The notes under the pieces are model-generated. The model was not told the DNA's origin. It made no database searches and worked only from the letters and a program-made list of their open reading frames with translations. A DNA stretch of 64,000 bases from Rhodocyclaceae bacterium. Its GTDB lineage: Bacteria > Pseudomonadota > Gammaproteobacteria > Burkholderiales > Rhodocyclaceae. The stretch covers positions 248,001 to 312,000 of the forward strand of contig JAVBXY010000005.1 of assembly GCA_030824275.1 (NCBI GenBank). Direction: 5' to 3'. A program made the position numbers and the translations under genes. Positions within the stretch are counted from its first letter, which is position 1. Each line of letters opens with the position of its first letter. Shown here piece by piece: positions 9,371 through 18,337 of this stretch.

Positions 9371-10461
9371 GCGGTAAATCGCCGCAGGGCTTCGCCGCTG
9401 GCGAGGGCCTTGCGGGCACATTCGGCACCCTCGGCCATGGAGCTGGCAACGCCGCTGCCCCACAGCGATACGGCGGCGCCCAGCACCAGGGCATCGGCGG
9501 TCGGGCTGGCCGCACCTTTCAGCGCGGCGAGGCCCGCTTCGACCGCAAGCGCAGCGATCTGCTTGGCATCGAAGTGCGACTTCTCCACTTCGGCGTCGGT
9601 GCTTTCGCCGCTGCCGGGCAGTGTGGGGGCGCGGACTTCCTGGCGGATGCCGAGATTGGCGGGATCGAAATCAGCGCTGACTTCCTCGCCGAAATCCCGG
9701 TAATAGACGACGCGGCCGGCCTGGCGCAGCGAGGGAATCAATCCGCCTTCGACGCCTCGGGCGATGGTGGCGCTGCTGAAGCCGGCGGCACGGGCCAGCA
9801 TGGCGTAGATACGCGGATAGGGCGCATGGACGAAGCCCGACAGGTAATGGGTGCGCAGCTTGCCGGCCACCGGGCGGGCCAGGGTTTCCACCGTGGTTAA
9901 TGCCTGGCGTTTGATGATCAGGCGGCGCAGGGGAATCAGGTCATGCAGCGTCGGCGCGTAGGACGCCTGATCGCAATAGGCCCAGCCGGCACCGGCCAGC
10001 GCGGCGGCGGCGTCGGCCGGTGTGGCATCAACTTTTTTGCCGGCAGCGGCGAGAACCTGGCGATGGGTGACGCCGTATTTGGGGCCGAGGCTATCGACGC
10101 CGGTGGACACCGTGGGCAGGCCGCAGGCCGCCAGCACGGCGGGCAGAAAGGGCGCGGCGGGCAGGCAGCGGTTGTAGCCGTCGAAGGGGTCGGCGAGGAT
10201 GGCGACGTCGTCCGTCGCGGCGGTGGCCATGGTGGTGGCTGCTGCGAGGGCGTCGAGCAGGCCCAGGTATTCGTCGTCGGTCTCCCGCTTCATGCGCAGG
10301 CCGATGAGGAAGACGGCGACCTGCACCGGATCGATCTCGCCGCGCAGCACGGCGCCCATACCGCCGGCAGCCTCCTCGCGGGTGATGCTCTTGGACAGTT
10401 CGGGGCCGGTGGCGACGCGGCCGATGATGGATTTCATCAGGGCCAGGGAGGTTTCACTCAC
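9367..10461 (-). CDS. TrpD2/YbiB-like glycosyltransferase-fold protein
   Basis: This 364-residue protein resembles the anthranilate phosphoribosyltransferase fold: an N-terminal helical domain ([17 protein letters not shown], with [15 protein letters not shown]) and a glycine-rich region ([19 protein letters not shown]). The diagnostic GTGGD nucleotide loop of true TrpD is not seen, which fits the TrpD2/YbiB group; E. coli YbiB binds nucleic acid rather than making tryptophan. The GTG start at 10461 overlaps the Rieske gene's TGA (GTGA) and has GGAG upstream; a longer frame reading through the Rieske gene was discarded. The actual function is unknown. It is convergent with argJ. Confidence 0.75.
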   Translation of the reverse strand: MSETSLALMKSIIGRVATGPELSKSITREEAAGGMGAVLRGEIDPVQVAVFLIGLRMKRETDDEYLGLLDALAAATTMATAATDDVAILADPFDGYNRCLPAAPFLPAVLAACGLPTVSTGVDSLGPKYGVTHRQVLAAAGKKVDATPADAAAALAGAGWAYCDQASYAPTLHDLIPLRRLIIKRQALTTVETLARPVAGKLRTHYLSGFVHAPYPRIYAMLARAAGFSSATIARGVEGGLIPSLRQAGRVVYYRDFGEEVSADFDPANLGIRQEVRAPTLPGSGESTDAEVEKSHFDAKQIAALAVEAGLAALKGAASPTADALVLGAAVSLWGSGVASSMAEGAECARKALASGEALRRFTA

Positions 10462-10778
10462 GATGGGTTCTCCAGGGCGACGCTGATCGTGTCGCCATCG
10501 ATGCGGGTGGAATAGACGGGGATGGATTCGGTGGCCGGCTCGTTGAGGGCGCGGCCGGTCTTCAGGCAGAAGCGGCTGCCGTGGTAGCCGCACTTGATGG
10601 CGCCATCCTTGATGCAGCCAAAGGACAGGGACACGTCCTCGTGGCTGCAGGTATCGGACACCGCATGCACGGTGTCGCCGATGCGGGCGAGCAGCACCGG
10701 CCGGCCCTCGACGAGGACGCGGCGGATGCTCTCGGCGGGCAGCTCCGAGAACTTCAGTACGGGATGAAATTCAGCCAT
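10458..10778 (-). CDS. Rieske [2Fe-2S] ferredoxin
   Basis: This 106-residue single-domain protein has both cluster-binding motifs: Cys44-x-His46 (CSHEDVSLSFG) and Cys63-x2-His66 (CGYHG), 16 residues apart. It is like the small ferredoxin subunits of non-haem iron oxygenases or NirD-type proteins and should pass single electrons to a partner in the cytoplasm. No oxygenase subunit is adjacent. The neighbours are the overlapping TrpD2-like gene downstream and, 69 bp upstream in the same direction, an iron-containing redox enzyme that is a possible electron acceptor; that pairing is inference. Confidence 0.92.
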   Translation of the reverse strand: MAEFHPVLKFSELPAESIRRVLVEGRPVLLARIGDTVHAVSDTCSHEDVSLSFGCIKDGAIKCGYHGSRFCLKTGRALNEPATESIPVYSTRIDGDTISVALENPS

Positions 10779-10847
10779 GAAGGGATTCTGGGGTGGCGTG
10801 GGGGTGGCAACAACTACCCGAAGGGATTAGACGAAATCAGCCAAACA

Positions 10848-11537
10848 TTAGCCAAACACTTCGCGCGCCAGCCCGGCCATGAACACGCGGCGGGCGTCCA
10901 TGTTGTACATCACGCCGGCGCGGATGCGGGCCTGGCCGTCGGCGGTGGCGGCCAGCGGCAGCAGGGCCTCGCGCATCATGGAGGAGTGCACGATGTCGAG
11001 GCCGACGTGGCCGGTGAAGAGTTCCAGGTCGTCTTCGGTGATGCCGGGGATGCGGCGCAGGCCCTTGAGGAATTCGCCGTAGAGGTAGGGGATCGGCCAC
11101 TCCATGGCGATGCCGACGGCGGCTGCGGCGGAAAGCCAATCACCACCCCGGGTGTAGGCCATCATGGCGTCAATGTAGAGCCGCAGTTCGGGAATCACCG
11201 TACCGCCAGCGCCGACTTCTTCCGGCGTCGCGCCGACGGCGAAGAGGAACTTGCGATACACGGCCATGTGGGTCCTGGCTGGGTCGCCATTGCCGTATTC
11301 GTCGTGGAGGATGCCGGCGAGGCTGAACTGCACACCTTCGTCCTCCGCCATGCCGAGCGCGTTGGCCTGGTAGAGGCGGGTGCGCAGGATGTGGGGGTAG
11401 TAGGCGAGGCCGAAACGCCTGGCCTGCTCGCGGGGAAAGCTCGTCAGGCTGGCGATGCGGGTGACGCAGGGGTCGGTCAGCACCGGATGGGAGAGAACCT
11501 CCTGCTCCAGTACCTCCATGAATTGCTCGGGGTTCAT
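10848..11537 (-). CDS. Iron-containing redox enzyme (haem-oxygenase-like fold)
   Basis: From the ATG at 11537 the protein has 229 residues and is predicted all-helical. It carries metal-ligand patterns of the haem-oxygenase-like diiron family (TenA/PqqC/CADD relatives): HDEYGNGDPARTH (Glu80, His90), MEWPIPYLYGEF, and FTGHVGLDIVHSSMM (His177, Asp181, His184). Members perform O2-dependent oxidations of varied small molecules; no substrate is implied here. Residues 106-113 are a copy of the dispersed repeat (EEVGAGGTV) in the loop between two helices. A longer frame to 11612 lacks a better start. It is divergent from the dehydrogenase gene at 11618. Confidence 0.75.
   Translation of the reverse strand: MNPEQFMEVLEQEVLSHPVLTDPCVTRIASLTSFPREQARRFGLAYYPHILRTRLYQANALGMAEDEGVQFSLAGILHDEYGNGDPARTHMAVYRKFLFAVGATPEEVGAGGTVIPELRLYIDAMMAYTRGGDWLSAAAAVGIAMEWPIPYLYGEFLKGLRRIPGITEDDLELFTGHVGLDIVHSSMMREALLPLAATADGQARIRAGVMYNMDARRVFMAGLAREVFG
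11196..11221 (+). repeat. Dispersed repeat, copy 3 (in the iron-redox gene)
   Basis: CCGTACCGCCAGCGCCGACT matches the core, followed by TCTT instead of TTTT. On the gene strand it reads EEVGAGGTV. Confidence 0.8.
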
Positions 11538-11617
11538 GCCTCGAATTGTACGGAGATTGCTATAGTTGCGTGCTGCGTGACAAAGCCATAACAAACCACA
11601 GAGAGGGGACACTCACT

Positions 11618-12493
11618 ATGAACGTCGGATTCATCGGCCTCGGCCTCATGGGCCGCCCCATGGCCCTGCACCTTGAAAAAGCGGGTCACACCCTGCACCT
11701 GTGGGCGCGCCGGCCGGAGTCGCTGGCGCCGTTCAAGGACGTCAATGCCAAGACCCATGCCACTCCCGCCGAAGTGGCGAAGCACGCCGACGTGGTGGTC
11801 ACCATGGTGGCCGATGCGCCGGACGTGGAGGCAGTCTGCCTCGGCGAGAACGGATTGGCGAGCAGTGGGAAGAAGGGTCTGATCATCGTGGATATGTCCA
11901 CCATCGCTCCCGACGCGGCCCGTCGCATCGGCGACCGATTGGAGGCGCTGGGCATCGATTTCGTGGACGCGCCGGTATCCGGTGGCGAGGTGGGCGCCAT
12001 CAACGCGGCGCTGACCATCATGGCCGGCGGCAAGGCCGAGGCCTTCGAGACGGTCAAACCCCTGTTCGAGAAAATGGGCAAGTCGGCGACGTTGATCGGT
12101 GATCGCGGCGCCGGTCAGGTGGCCAAGGCCTGCAACCAGATTCTCACCGGCGTCGGCGTGCTGGCAGTGGCCGAGGCATTCAACTTTGCGGCCAAGAGCG
12201 GCGTCGATCCGGCCAAGGTGCGCGAGGCCCTGTTGGGCGGTTTCGCCTATTCGAAGATTCTCGAGAACCACGGCCAGCGCATGCTGGACCGCAACTTCAA
12301 ACCCGGCTTCAAAGCCTGGATGCACCAGAAGGATTTGCGCATCGTCATGGAAGAGGCCCATCGTCTCGGCCTCATGCTGCCTTCGTCGGCGGCGACGGCG
12401 CAGGTCTTCAACGCCATGGTTGGCAGCGGCCTCGGTGAGAACGATTCCATCGCCGCGCTGAAGCTGCTGGAGAAGATGAGCACGCCGGAATAA
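11618..12493 (+). CDS. NAD(P)-dependent beta-hydroxyacid dehydrogenase (GarR/MmsB family)
   Basis: The protein has 291 residues, with an N-terminal dinucleotide-binding motif (GFIGLGLMGRPMA), the substrate motif DAPVSGGEVGA, and the catalytic lysine Lys170 in GQVAKACNQ. This family includes 2-hydroxy-3-oxopropionate (tartronate semialdehyde) reductase and 3-hydroxyisobutyrate dehydrogenase. The GLGLMG variant and overall similarity lean to tartronate semialdehyde reductase, but no glyoxylate carboligase or hydroxypyruvate isomerase gene is adjacent. The start is the ATG preceded by GAGAGGGG. A paralogue follows 2 bp after the stop, probably in one operon. Confidence 0.88.
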   Translation: MNVGFIGLGLMGRPMALHLEKAGHTLHLWARRPESLAPFKDVNAKTHATPAEVAKHADVVVTMVADAPDVEAVCLGENGLASSGKKGLIIVDMSTIAPDAARRIGDRLEALGIDFVDAPVSGGEVGAINAALTIMAGGKAEAFETVKPLFEKMGKSATLIGDRGAGQVAKACNQILTGVGVLAVAEAFNFAAKSGVDPAKVREALLGGFAYSKILENHGQRMLDRNFKPGFKAWMHQKDLRIVMEEAHRLGLMLPSSAATAQVFNAMVGSGLGENDSIAALKLLEKMSTPE

Positions 12494-12495
12494 TC

Positions 12496-13353
12496 GTGGA
12501 GATCGGTTTCATCGGCTTCGGCACCATGGGGCGCCCGATGGCGGAGCATCTGCTGCGCGCCGGGCATCGCCTGCATGTGTGGAGCCGCCGTGCCGCCAGC
12601 ACCGACTTTCTGGTGGAACAGGGCGTTGTTCGCTGTGACACGCCGACTGAAGTGGCGAGAGTCGCCGACATCGTTTGCACCAATGTCACCGGCAGCGCCG
12701 ACGTCGAGGCGCTGGCAGCAGAACTTGCCGACGGCTTCGCTCCCGGCGGCATCCATATCGATTTTTCCACCATCGCGCCCTCGGCGGCCCGTCGCATTGC
12801 CGCCGCCTACGCAGCGCGTGGCGTGGACTTCGTCGATGCGCCGGTGTCCGGCGGTGGCGTCGGCGCACAGAACGCGACGCTGGCCATCATGTGGGGCGGA
12901 AAGTCGGCCCTGACGACACGGCTCGCGCCGATCTTCGCCTGCCTGGGCAAGACCGTCGTCCATGTCGGCGAGAGCGGGGCCGGTCAGGTGGCCAAGGCCT
13001 GCAACCAGATGGTGATGGTGGCCGCCATCGAGGCGGCCGCCGAGGCGGCGCGGCTGGCGAATGCTGCCGGCGTCGATTTCGCCAAGGTACGCGAGGCCAT
13101 GCTCAGTGGTTCCGCCGGGTCCAAGGTACTCGAGGTCTTCGGCGGCCGCATGGCGACGTGCGATTTCGCAGCAGGTGTCGAGGCACGCCTGCACCACAAG
13201 GATTTTGCTTTACTGATGAACGAGGCCGTCGGCCTCGGCGTCCCGCTGCCGGTATCGTCGGCGGTGTGGCAGCAACTCAATGCGCTGATGGCGCAGGACT
13301 GGGGCCGGCAGGACACGGCCTCATTGTTGCGCGTGCTGGAGATCGGCCGATGA
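12496..13353 (+). CDS. Second NAD(P)-dependent beta-hydroxyacid dehydrogenase paralogue
   Basis: This 285-residue paralogue of the preceding gene starts at GTG and has the Rossmann motif GFIGFGTMGRPMA, the substrate motif DAPVSGGGVGA and the catalytic Lys167 in GQVAKACNQ. It has diverged well beyond a recent duplication, so a different hydroxyacid substrate is likely. Residues 30-38 (SRRAASTDF) fall within a copy of the dispersed repeat, in a loop after the second beta strand that normally recognises NADP or NAD. Its TGA stop overlaps the ATG of the PAS-GGDEF-EAL gene by 4 bp. Confidence 0.87.
   Translation: MEIGFIGFGTMGRPMAEHLLRAGHRLHVWSRRAASTDFLVEQGVVRCDTPTEVARVADIVCTNVTGSADVEALAAELADGFAPGGIHIDFSTIAPSAARRIAAAYAARGVDFVDAPVSGGGVGAQNATLAIMWGGKSALTTRLAPIFACLGKTVVHVGESGAGQVAKACNQMVMVAAIEAAAEAARLANAAGVDFAKVREAMLSGSAGSKVLEVFGGRMATCDFAAGVEARLHHKDFALLMNEAVGLGVPLPVSSAVWQQLNALMAQDWGRQDTASLLRVLEIGR
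12585..12611 (+). repeat. Dispersed repeat, copy 4 (in second dehydrogenase)
   Basis: GCCGCCGTGCCGCCAGCACC followed by GACTTT differs from the core by one base (CACC for CGCC). It is read as RRAASTDF in the gene. Confidence 0.75.
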
Positions 13354-15962
13354 TGCGCCCGGCGGCCCTGAAGCCGGCGGTCGCGCTGATGGAACTGAAC
13401 GCCATCCTCGAGAACGTCTCGATCGGCATTCTGTTCACTCACCGCCGCAAGCTGATGCAGGCCAACACCCTGTGCGCGGGGATGTTCGGCTACACGCTGG
13501 AGGAGTTCATCGGCCAATCGGCCATCATGCTGTATCCGAACCAGGAGGTTTACGACGCGATCGGCAATCATGCCGGCCCGACGCTGGCGGAGGGAAAGTC
13601 TTTCCGCACCGAGCTGGAAATGAAACGCAAGGACGGCAGCCTGTTCTGGTGCCGGCTCTCGGCCAAGGCGGTGAATCCGGAGCGCACCCAGGACGGCACG
13701 CTGTGGATCATGGAGGACATCACCGAGGATAGGCTGATGCTCAGCGCGCTGGAGCGCAGCATGCGCGAGCTGTCCGCCATTTTCGATACCGATGCCTTCG
13801 GCATCTGCGTGGTGCGCAACCGGGTGGTGGTGCGCTGCAACCGTCGCTTCGAGGAAATCTACGGCTTGCCGGCAGGCTCGTTGGTGGGGCAGTCTTCGCG
13901 GCGCCTGTTCGCCAGCGATGAGGAATACGGTCGCATCGGCGACTCGGTTTATGCCGACCTCGCCGCCGGGCAGGTGCATCGCCGCGAACAGTTCTACCGC
14001 AAGCGCGACGGCGCTCCCCTGTGGATGCGCGTCACGGGCAGCGCTTTCGACCCGGCGGATCCCCATGCTGGTTCCGTCTGGCTGCTTGAGGACATCACCG
14101 CACCGCGCGAAGCCGAGGAGCGCGCACGGCGGGCCTTCAACGAGCAGCAGATGATTTTCGACAATGCGGCGGTGGGCATCCTCTTCGTCCGTGACCGCAT
14201 GGTGCAGCGCTGCAACCGCAAGCTGGCCGATATTTTTGGCTACGAGCCCGAGGAACTGGCCGACCGCTCGACACGGGTGTTCTATCCGACCGAGGAGGAC
14301 TACCAGCGCCATGGCGGGCTGGCCTATCCCCTCATCGAATCCGGCGAAACCTTCATCGGTGAAAACCGGGTGCGGCACAAGGATGGCCACATCTTCTGGG
14401 TGCGCGCCACCGGCCGACGCGTCGCCATCGATGCCGAAGGCATTGCCGTGATCTGGATTTTCGAGGACGTCACCGAGCGTCACCAGGCCGAAGAGGCGCT
14501 GCTGCGCGCCCACGACGAACTCGAACAGCGCGTGGTCGAACGCACGGCCGAACTGGCGACCGCCAATACCCAGTTGCAGGAGGAAGTTTTCGAGCGCATG
14601 CAGGCCGAGCAGCGCATCTGGCACATCGCGCATCACGACAGCCTCACCGGCCTGCCCAATCGGGCGCTGCTGCATGACCGCCTGGAGCAGGCGCTGACCC
14701 AGGCCCAGCGCAACCAGCAGCGGGTGGCGGTGATGTTCCTCGACCTTGACCGCTTCAAGAGCATCAACGACACATTGGGTCACGCCGTTGGCGACGAGTT
14801 GCTCAAGCAGGTGGCGCAGCGTCTGACCTCGGTGGTGCGGGCGGTGGATACGGTGTCCCGCCTTGGCGGCGACGAGTTCGTGATCGTGCTCCACGAACTG
14901 ACATCGCCGGACGATGCGGTACAGGTGGCGGAGAAGATTCTCAATGCGCTGTCCTCGACGGTGCAGATCGAGGGCCATGAGCTGCGCGCCACGCCCTCCA
15001 TCGGCATCAGCGTTTTCCCCGACGACGGCAACGAAGTCTTCGTGCTCATGAAGAACGCCGACACGGCCATGTATCACGCCAAGGCCATGGGGCGGAATAC
15101 CTTCCAGTTCTTCGCCCAGCAGATGAACGAGCAGGCGTCACGTTTCTTCAAGCTGGAGAACCGCCTGCGCCAGGCCATCGAGCAGGGGCAACTGCTGCTG
15201 CACTACCAGCCGCTGGTGGATTGGCCGCGCGGCGAGGTCTGCGGCATGGAGGCGCTGGTGCGCTGGAACGATCCCGAGCACGGCATGATCTCGCCGGCCG
15301 AATTCATTCCCGTGGCCGAGGAAACCGGGCTCATCATTCCCCTCGGCGAATGGGTGCTGACCGAGGCCCTGCGGCAGAACCGCGCCTGGCAGCAGGAAGG
15401 CCGGCCGCTGTTGCCGGTGTCGGTGAACCTGTCGCCGCGCCAGTTCCGCCAGAAGGGCCTGGTGGACACCGTGCGCCGCATTCTGGTCGAGACCGGCCAG
15501 CCGGCGACCCTGCTGGAACTGGAAATCACCGAATCCACCCTGATGCAGGACATCGACGATACCAGCGCCCGGCTGCGCGAGTTCGCTGCCATGGGCGTGC
15601 GCCTCGCGATCGACGATTTCGGTACCGGCTATTCCAGCCTCAGCTACCTCAAGCGTTTTCCGGTGGACAAGCTCAAGATCGATCAGAGCTTCGTGCGGGA
15701 TCTCACCACCGACCCCGACGACGCAGCCATCGTCACTGCCATCATCGGCCTGGCGAAAAGCCTCGGTCTCGACACCCTGGCCGAGGGCGTGGAAACCACG
15801 GAGCAGCTGAATATCCTGCTGAGTCTGGGTTGCGACAAGTTTCAGGGCTACCTGTTCTCGCGTCCGCTGCCGCCCGCCCAGGCCGCCAGCATCTTCCAGC
15901 CCACGCTGCTGGATGGGCCGTCCGCAAGCGCCGAATCCACGGGGCCGCAGGCTAAGGCATAA
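13350..15962 (+). CDS. PAS-PAS-PAS-GGDEF-EAL c-di-GMP signalling protein
   Basis: The protein has 870 residues and no membrane segment, so it is probably cytoplasmic. Three PAS domains lie near residues 15-125, 138-255 and 262-380, with a helical linker at 385-415, GGDEF at about 420-590 and EAL at about 600-855. The GGDEF signature is intact (RLGGDEF near residue 505) with an RxxD inhibitory site (RAVD) five residues before it. The phosphodiesterase domain keeps MEALVRW, ITEST and DDFGTGYSS. It could therefore make or degrade c-di-GMP in response to a PAS-bound ligand or redox state. The ATGA overlap with the dehydrogenase gene fixes the start; a longer upstream frame is a shadow. Confidence 0.93.
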   Translation: MMRPAALKPAVALMELNAILENVSIGILFTHRRKLMQANTLCAGMFGYTLEEFIGQSAIMLYPNQEVYDAIGNHAGPTLAEGKSFRTELEMKRKDGSLFWCRLSAKAVNPERTQDGTLWIMEDITEDRLMLSALERSMRELSAIFDTDAFGICVVRNRVVVRCNRRFEEIYGLPAGSLVGQSSRRLFASDEEYGRIGDSVYADLAAGQVHRREQFYRKRDGAPLWMRVTGSAFDPADPHAGSVWLLEDITAPREAEERARRAFNEQQMIFDNAAVGILFVRDRMVQRCNRKLADIFGYEPEELADRSTRVFYPTEEDYQRHGGLAYPLIESGETFIGENRVRHKDGHIFWVRATGRRVAIDAEGIAVIWIFEDVTERHQAEEALLRAHDELEQRVVERTAELATANTQLQEEVFERMQAEQRIWHIAHHDSLTGLPNRALLHDRLEQALTQAQRNQQRVAVMFLDLDRFKSINDTLGHAVGDELLKQVAQRLTSVVRAVDTVSRLGGDEFVIVLHELTSPDDAVQVAEKILNALSSTVQIEGHELRATPSIGISVFPDDGNEVFVLMKNADTAMYHAKAMGRNTFQFFAQQMNEQASRFFKLENRLRQAIEQGQLLLHYQPLVDWPRGEVCGMEALVRWNDPEHGMISPAEFIPVAEETGLIIPLGEWVLTEALRQNRAWQQEGRPLLPVSVNLSPRQFRQKGLVDTVRRILVETGQPATLLELEITESTLMQDIDDTSARLREFAAMGVRLAIDDFGTGYSSLSYLKRFPVDKLKIDQSFVRDLTTDPDDAAIVTAIIGLAKSLGLDTLAEGVETTEQLNILLSLGCDKFQGYLFSRPLPPAQAASIFQPTLLDGPSASAESTGPQAKA

Positions 15963-15992
15963 TCGCCCGTCGAACATTTACGGAGCGTATCC

Positions 15993-16337
15993 ATGAGCCA
16001 GATCACCACCGCCAGCGGCCTCGTCATTGAAGATATCGTCGTCGGCGACGGCGCCGAAGCCACCGCCGGGCAGACCGTTTCGGTCCATTACACCGGCTGG
16101 CTGACCAACGGCAGCAAGTTTGATTCGAGCAAGGATCGCAATGATCCCTTCGAGTTTCCCCTCGGCGCCCGCCATGTCATCGCCGGCTGGGACGAAGGCG
16201 TGCAGGGCATGAAGATCGGCGGCACACGCAAGCTGACCATTCCGCCCGAACTCGGCTACGGCGCGCGCGGCGCCGGCGGTGTCATTCCGCCCAATGCGAC
16301 GCTGGTGTTTGAAGTGGAGCTGCTGGGCCTCTCCTGA
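15993..16337 (+). CDS. FKBP-type peptidyl-prolyl cis-trans isomerase
   Basis: This 114-residue single FKBP domain has no signal peptide. It shows the hallmark residues of the active-site pocket: [29 protein letters not shown], and [20 protein letters not shown] ending in FEVELL. It should catalyse proline isomerisation in the cytoplasm. It starts 30 bp after the GGDEF-EAL gene, where CATAAT near the previous stop could act as a -10. Its TGA overlaps the ATG of the aminotransferase by one base, indicating cotranslation. Confidence 0.95.
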   Translation: MSQITTASGLVIEDIVVGDGAEATAGQTVSVHYTGWLTNGSKFDSSKDRNDPFEFPLGARHVIAGWDEGVQGMKIGGTRKLTIPPELGYGARGAGGVIPPNATLVFEVELLGLS

Positions 16338-17479
16338 TGTTTTCGTCCAAGCTGCCGGCTGTCGGCACCACCATTTTCACGGTGATGTCGCGGCTGGCCG
16401 TCGAGCACGGCGCCATCAATCTGTCGCAGGGCTTTCCCGACTTCGCCTCGCCGGCCCGTCTGCTGGAGCGGGTCACGCACCACATGCAGGCCGGCGCCAA
16501 CCAGTACCCGCCCATGGCCGGCGTCGCCAGCCTGCGCGAAGCCATCGCGGCCAAGGCGGAGCGGCTCTACGGCGCCCGCTATCACCCCGAGAGCGAAGTC
16601 ACGGTCACTGCCGGTGCCACACAGGCGATCTATACCGCCATCACCGCCTGTGTCCAGCCCGGCGACGAAGTCATCGTCTTCGCGCCGGTCTACGATTCCT
16701 ATGTGCCGGGCATCGAACTGAACGGTGGCCGCGCAATCTTTGCGCGTCTGCGCTACCCGGATTACCGGCCGGACTGGGACGAAGTGCGGGCGCTGATCAC
16801 GCCGCGCACGCGCATGATCATCATCAACTCGCCGCACAACCCAAGTGGCGCTGTGTGGTCGGCCGAGGACATGGCGGCGCTGGAGGCCTTGGTGCGCGAC
16901 ACGAAGATCATCGTCGTCAGCGACGAGGTCTATGAGCATGTGGTCTTCGACGGCGCCCGCCATGAAAGCGTCGCCCGTTACCCCGGCCTGCGCGAGCGCA
17001 GTTTCGTCATTTCGAGTTTCGGCAAGACCTATCACGTCACCGGCTGGAAGATCGCCTACTGCCTGGCGCCGAAGGAGTTGATGGCGGAATTCCGCAAGGC
17101 CCATCAGTTCATCGTGTTCACCGTCCATCATCCGTCCCAGCTCGCGCTGGCGGACTTCATGACCGAGCAGCCGGAGTTCGCCGACGAGCTGGCCGGCTTC
17201 TACCAGGCCAAGCGGGACTTTTTCCGCCTGCAACTCGATGGTTCGCGTTTCTCGCTGCTATCTTGTGCCGGCACCTATTTCCAGCTGGCGACCTACGATG
17301 CCATTCGCGACGAGCCGGATACGGCCTTCGTCCAGCGGCTGACCAGGGAACATGGCGTCGCGGCGATTCCGGTGTCGGTGTTTTTCCCCGACGGCGAGGA
17401 TAGACGCGTCATCCGCTTCTGCTTCGCCAAGAACGAGGCCACCCTGGCCGCAGCCGGCGAGCGACTGCGGTCGCTGTAG
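16337..17479 (+). CDS. PLP-dependent aminotransferase (YbdL-like, methionine type)
   Basis: This 380-residue class I/II aminotransferase has the PLP lysine Lys230 in SSFGKTYHVTGWK, plus INLSQGFPDF and INSPHNPSGAVW. The HVTGWK context and NQYPPMAGVASLREAI match YbdL-like methionine or aromatic aminotransferases rather than aspartate aminotransferase. The probable role is transamination of methionine with 2-oxoacids, for example in methionine salvage; this is inferred from family. The start is set by a TGATG overlap with the FKBP gene. The downstream gap to the phasin terminator contains a dispersed repeat copy. Confidence 0.88.
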   Translation: MFSSKLPAVGTTIFTVMSRLAVEHGAINLSQGFPDFASPARLLERVTHHMQAGANQYPPMAGVASLREAIAAKAERLYGARYHPESEVTVTAGATQAIYTAITACVQPGDEVIVFAPVYDSYVPGIELNGGRAIFARLRYPDYRPDWDEVRALITPRTRMIIINSPHNPSGAVWSAEDMAALEALVRDTKIIVVSDEVYEHVVFDGARHESVARYPGLRERSFVISSFGKTYHVTGWKIAYCLAPKELMAEFRKAHQFIVFTVHHPSQLALADFMTEQPEFADELAGFYQAKRDFFRLQLDGSRFSLLSCAGTYFQLATYDAIRDEPDTAFVQRLTREHGVAAIPVSVFFPDGEDRRVIRFCFAKNEATLAAAGERLRSL

Positions 17480-17510
17480 TCGAACTGTGGCAGATGCGGC
17501 GTCTTCGGTC

Positions 17511-17534
17511 GCCGTGTTACCAGCGCCGACTTTT
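17511..17534 (+). repeat. Dispersed repeat, copy 5 (intergenic)
   Basis: GCCGTGTTACCAGCGCCGAC followed by TTTT lies between two convergent genes, 31 bp after the aminotransferase stop. CGGCG-TCTTCGGT-CGCCG at 17497-17514 forms a short hairpin that leads straight into the core. Confidence 0.85.
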
Positions 17535-17550
17535 CACGCTTCAATTTCAG

Positions 17551-17582
17551 AATAAAAAAACCCGATGCCGAGGCATCGGGTT
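17551..17582 (-). terminator. Rho-independent terminator of phasin gene
   Basis: A perfect 9-bp stem (CCCGATGCC / GGCATCGGG) with a 2-nt loop is followed, on the minus strand, by a run of seven T. It lies about 50 bp beyond the phasin stop. Confidence 0.92.
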
Positions 17583-17629
17583 GAAATCCAGCCCGTTGCG
17601 GGCCGGAGGAGGAGACGGTAAAACTAAGC

Positions 17630-18193
17630 TCAGGCAGCCTTCTTGGCCTTCGGAGCGGCGCCGGAACCGACGGCTTTGACGGTCGCGCTGGTGGCGGCAG
17701 CCACGTTGGCTTCGGCGATCTCGGCGACTTGCTTGGCAGCCTTGGTCATGCTGTCGTAGGCCGAGTTGGCGGCGGCGATGGCGGACTTGACGGCGGCGAC
17801 GGCGACATCGGAACCGGCCGGGGCGTTCTTGGCGGCCTTGTCGAGGGCGGTAGCGACGGTCTTGTTCACTTCGGCGAACTGGCCTTCGGCAACCTTGCCC
17901 AGCTCTTCCTGGGTCTGGGTGGCGATTTCATACACGCTGCGGGAGTAGGCAACGGCCTTCTCGACGGCGGGCTGGGCCAGGGTGGCTTGCAGGCCGATTA
18001 GTTCCTGCACGTCCTTGACGGCGAGCAGGGCCTTGGCGTTGGCGACGCTGTCTTCCAGCACGGCGCGGGCGGTGTTCAGGTTCAGGGCGGCCAGACGCTC
18101 GGCGGAGGCGAAAGCGGTGTTGGCGATGGTCAGCAGGGTTTCGACGCTGGCTTTGTTAACGGCGGCGAATTGCTCGGGGGTAGCGTAGGACAT
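17630..18193 (-). CDS. phaP: Phasin family protein (PHA granule-associated)
   Basis: This 187-residue alanine-rich, helical protein has the phasin pattern (MSYATPEQFAAVNKASVETL, LNLNTARAVLEDSVANAKALL) and a C-terminal AAPKAKKAA tail typical of betaproteobacterial PhaP. Phasins coat polyhydroxyalkanoate granules and control their number and size. The ATG at 18193 is preceded by AAGGAGTTGACC, an excellent ribosome site, so the longer frame to 18361 is rejected. Upstream are a near-perfect sigma-70 promoter and two TGC-rich sites expected for PhaR, so induction on PHA accumulation is likely. Confidence 0.95.
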   Translation of the reverse strand: MSYATPEQFAAVNKASVETLLTIANTAFASAERLAALNLNTARAVLEDSVANAKALLAVKDVQELIGLQATLAQPAVEKAVAYSRSVYEIATQTQEELGKVAEGQFAEVNKTVATALDKAAKNAPAGSDVAVAAVKSAIAAANSAYDSMTKAAKQVAEIAEANVAAATSATVKAVGSGAAPKAKKAA

Positions 18194-18302
18194 GGTCAAC
18201 TCCTTGAAGTGGTGAATACGAAAAAATCGGTATCGGTGGCGGCTGGGTCTGAATCCTTCACCCCGATCCACCGGAGTGATGTTGCGTTGCAGCATGATTC
18301 GA

Positions 18303-18330
18303 ATTATAGGGGCGACTTTTCCGATGTCAA
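18303..18330 (-). promoter_or_regulatory. Strong sigma-70 promoter of phasin gene
   Basis: On the minus strand, TTGACA (18330-18325) and TATAAT (18308-18303) are both perfect consensus hexamers separated by 16 bp. Transcription would start near 18296, giving a leader of about 100 nt before the phasin ATG. Confidence 0.88.
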
Positions 18331-18337
18331 CAACTTT

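Noticed and set aside
12898..12922. A partial match to the repeat complement in the second dehydrogenase gene
   Set aside because: It matches only about 18 of 24 positions, close to what common codons give, and the paralogue has the same protein length there.
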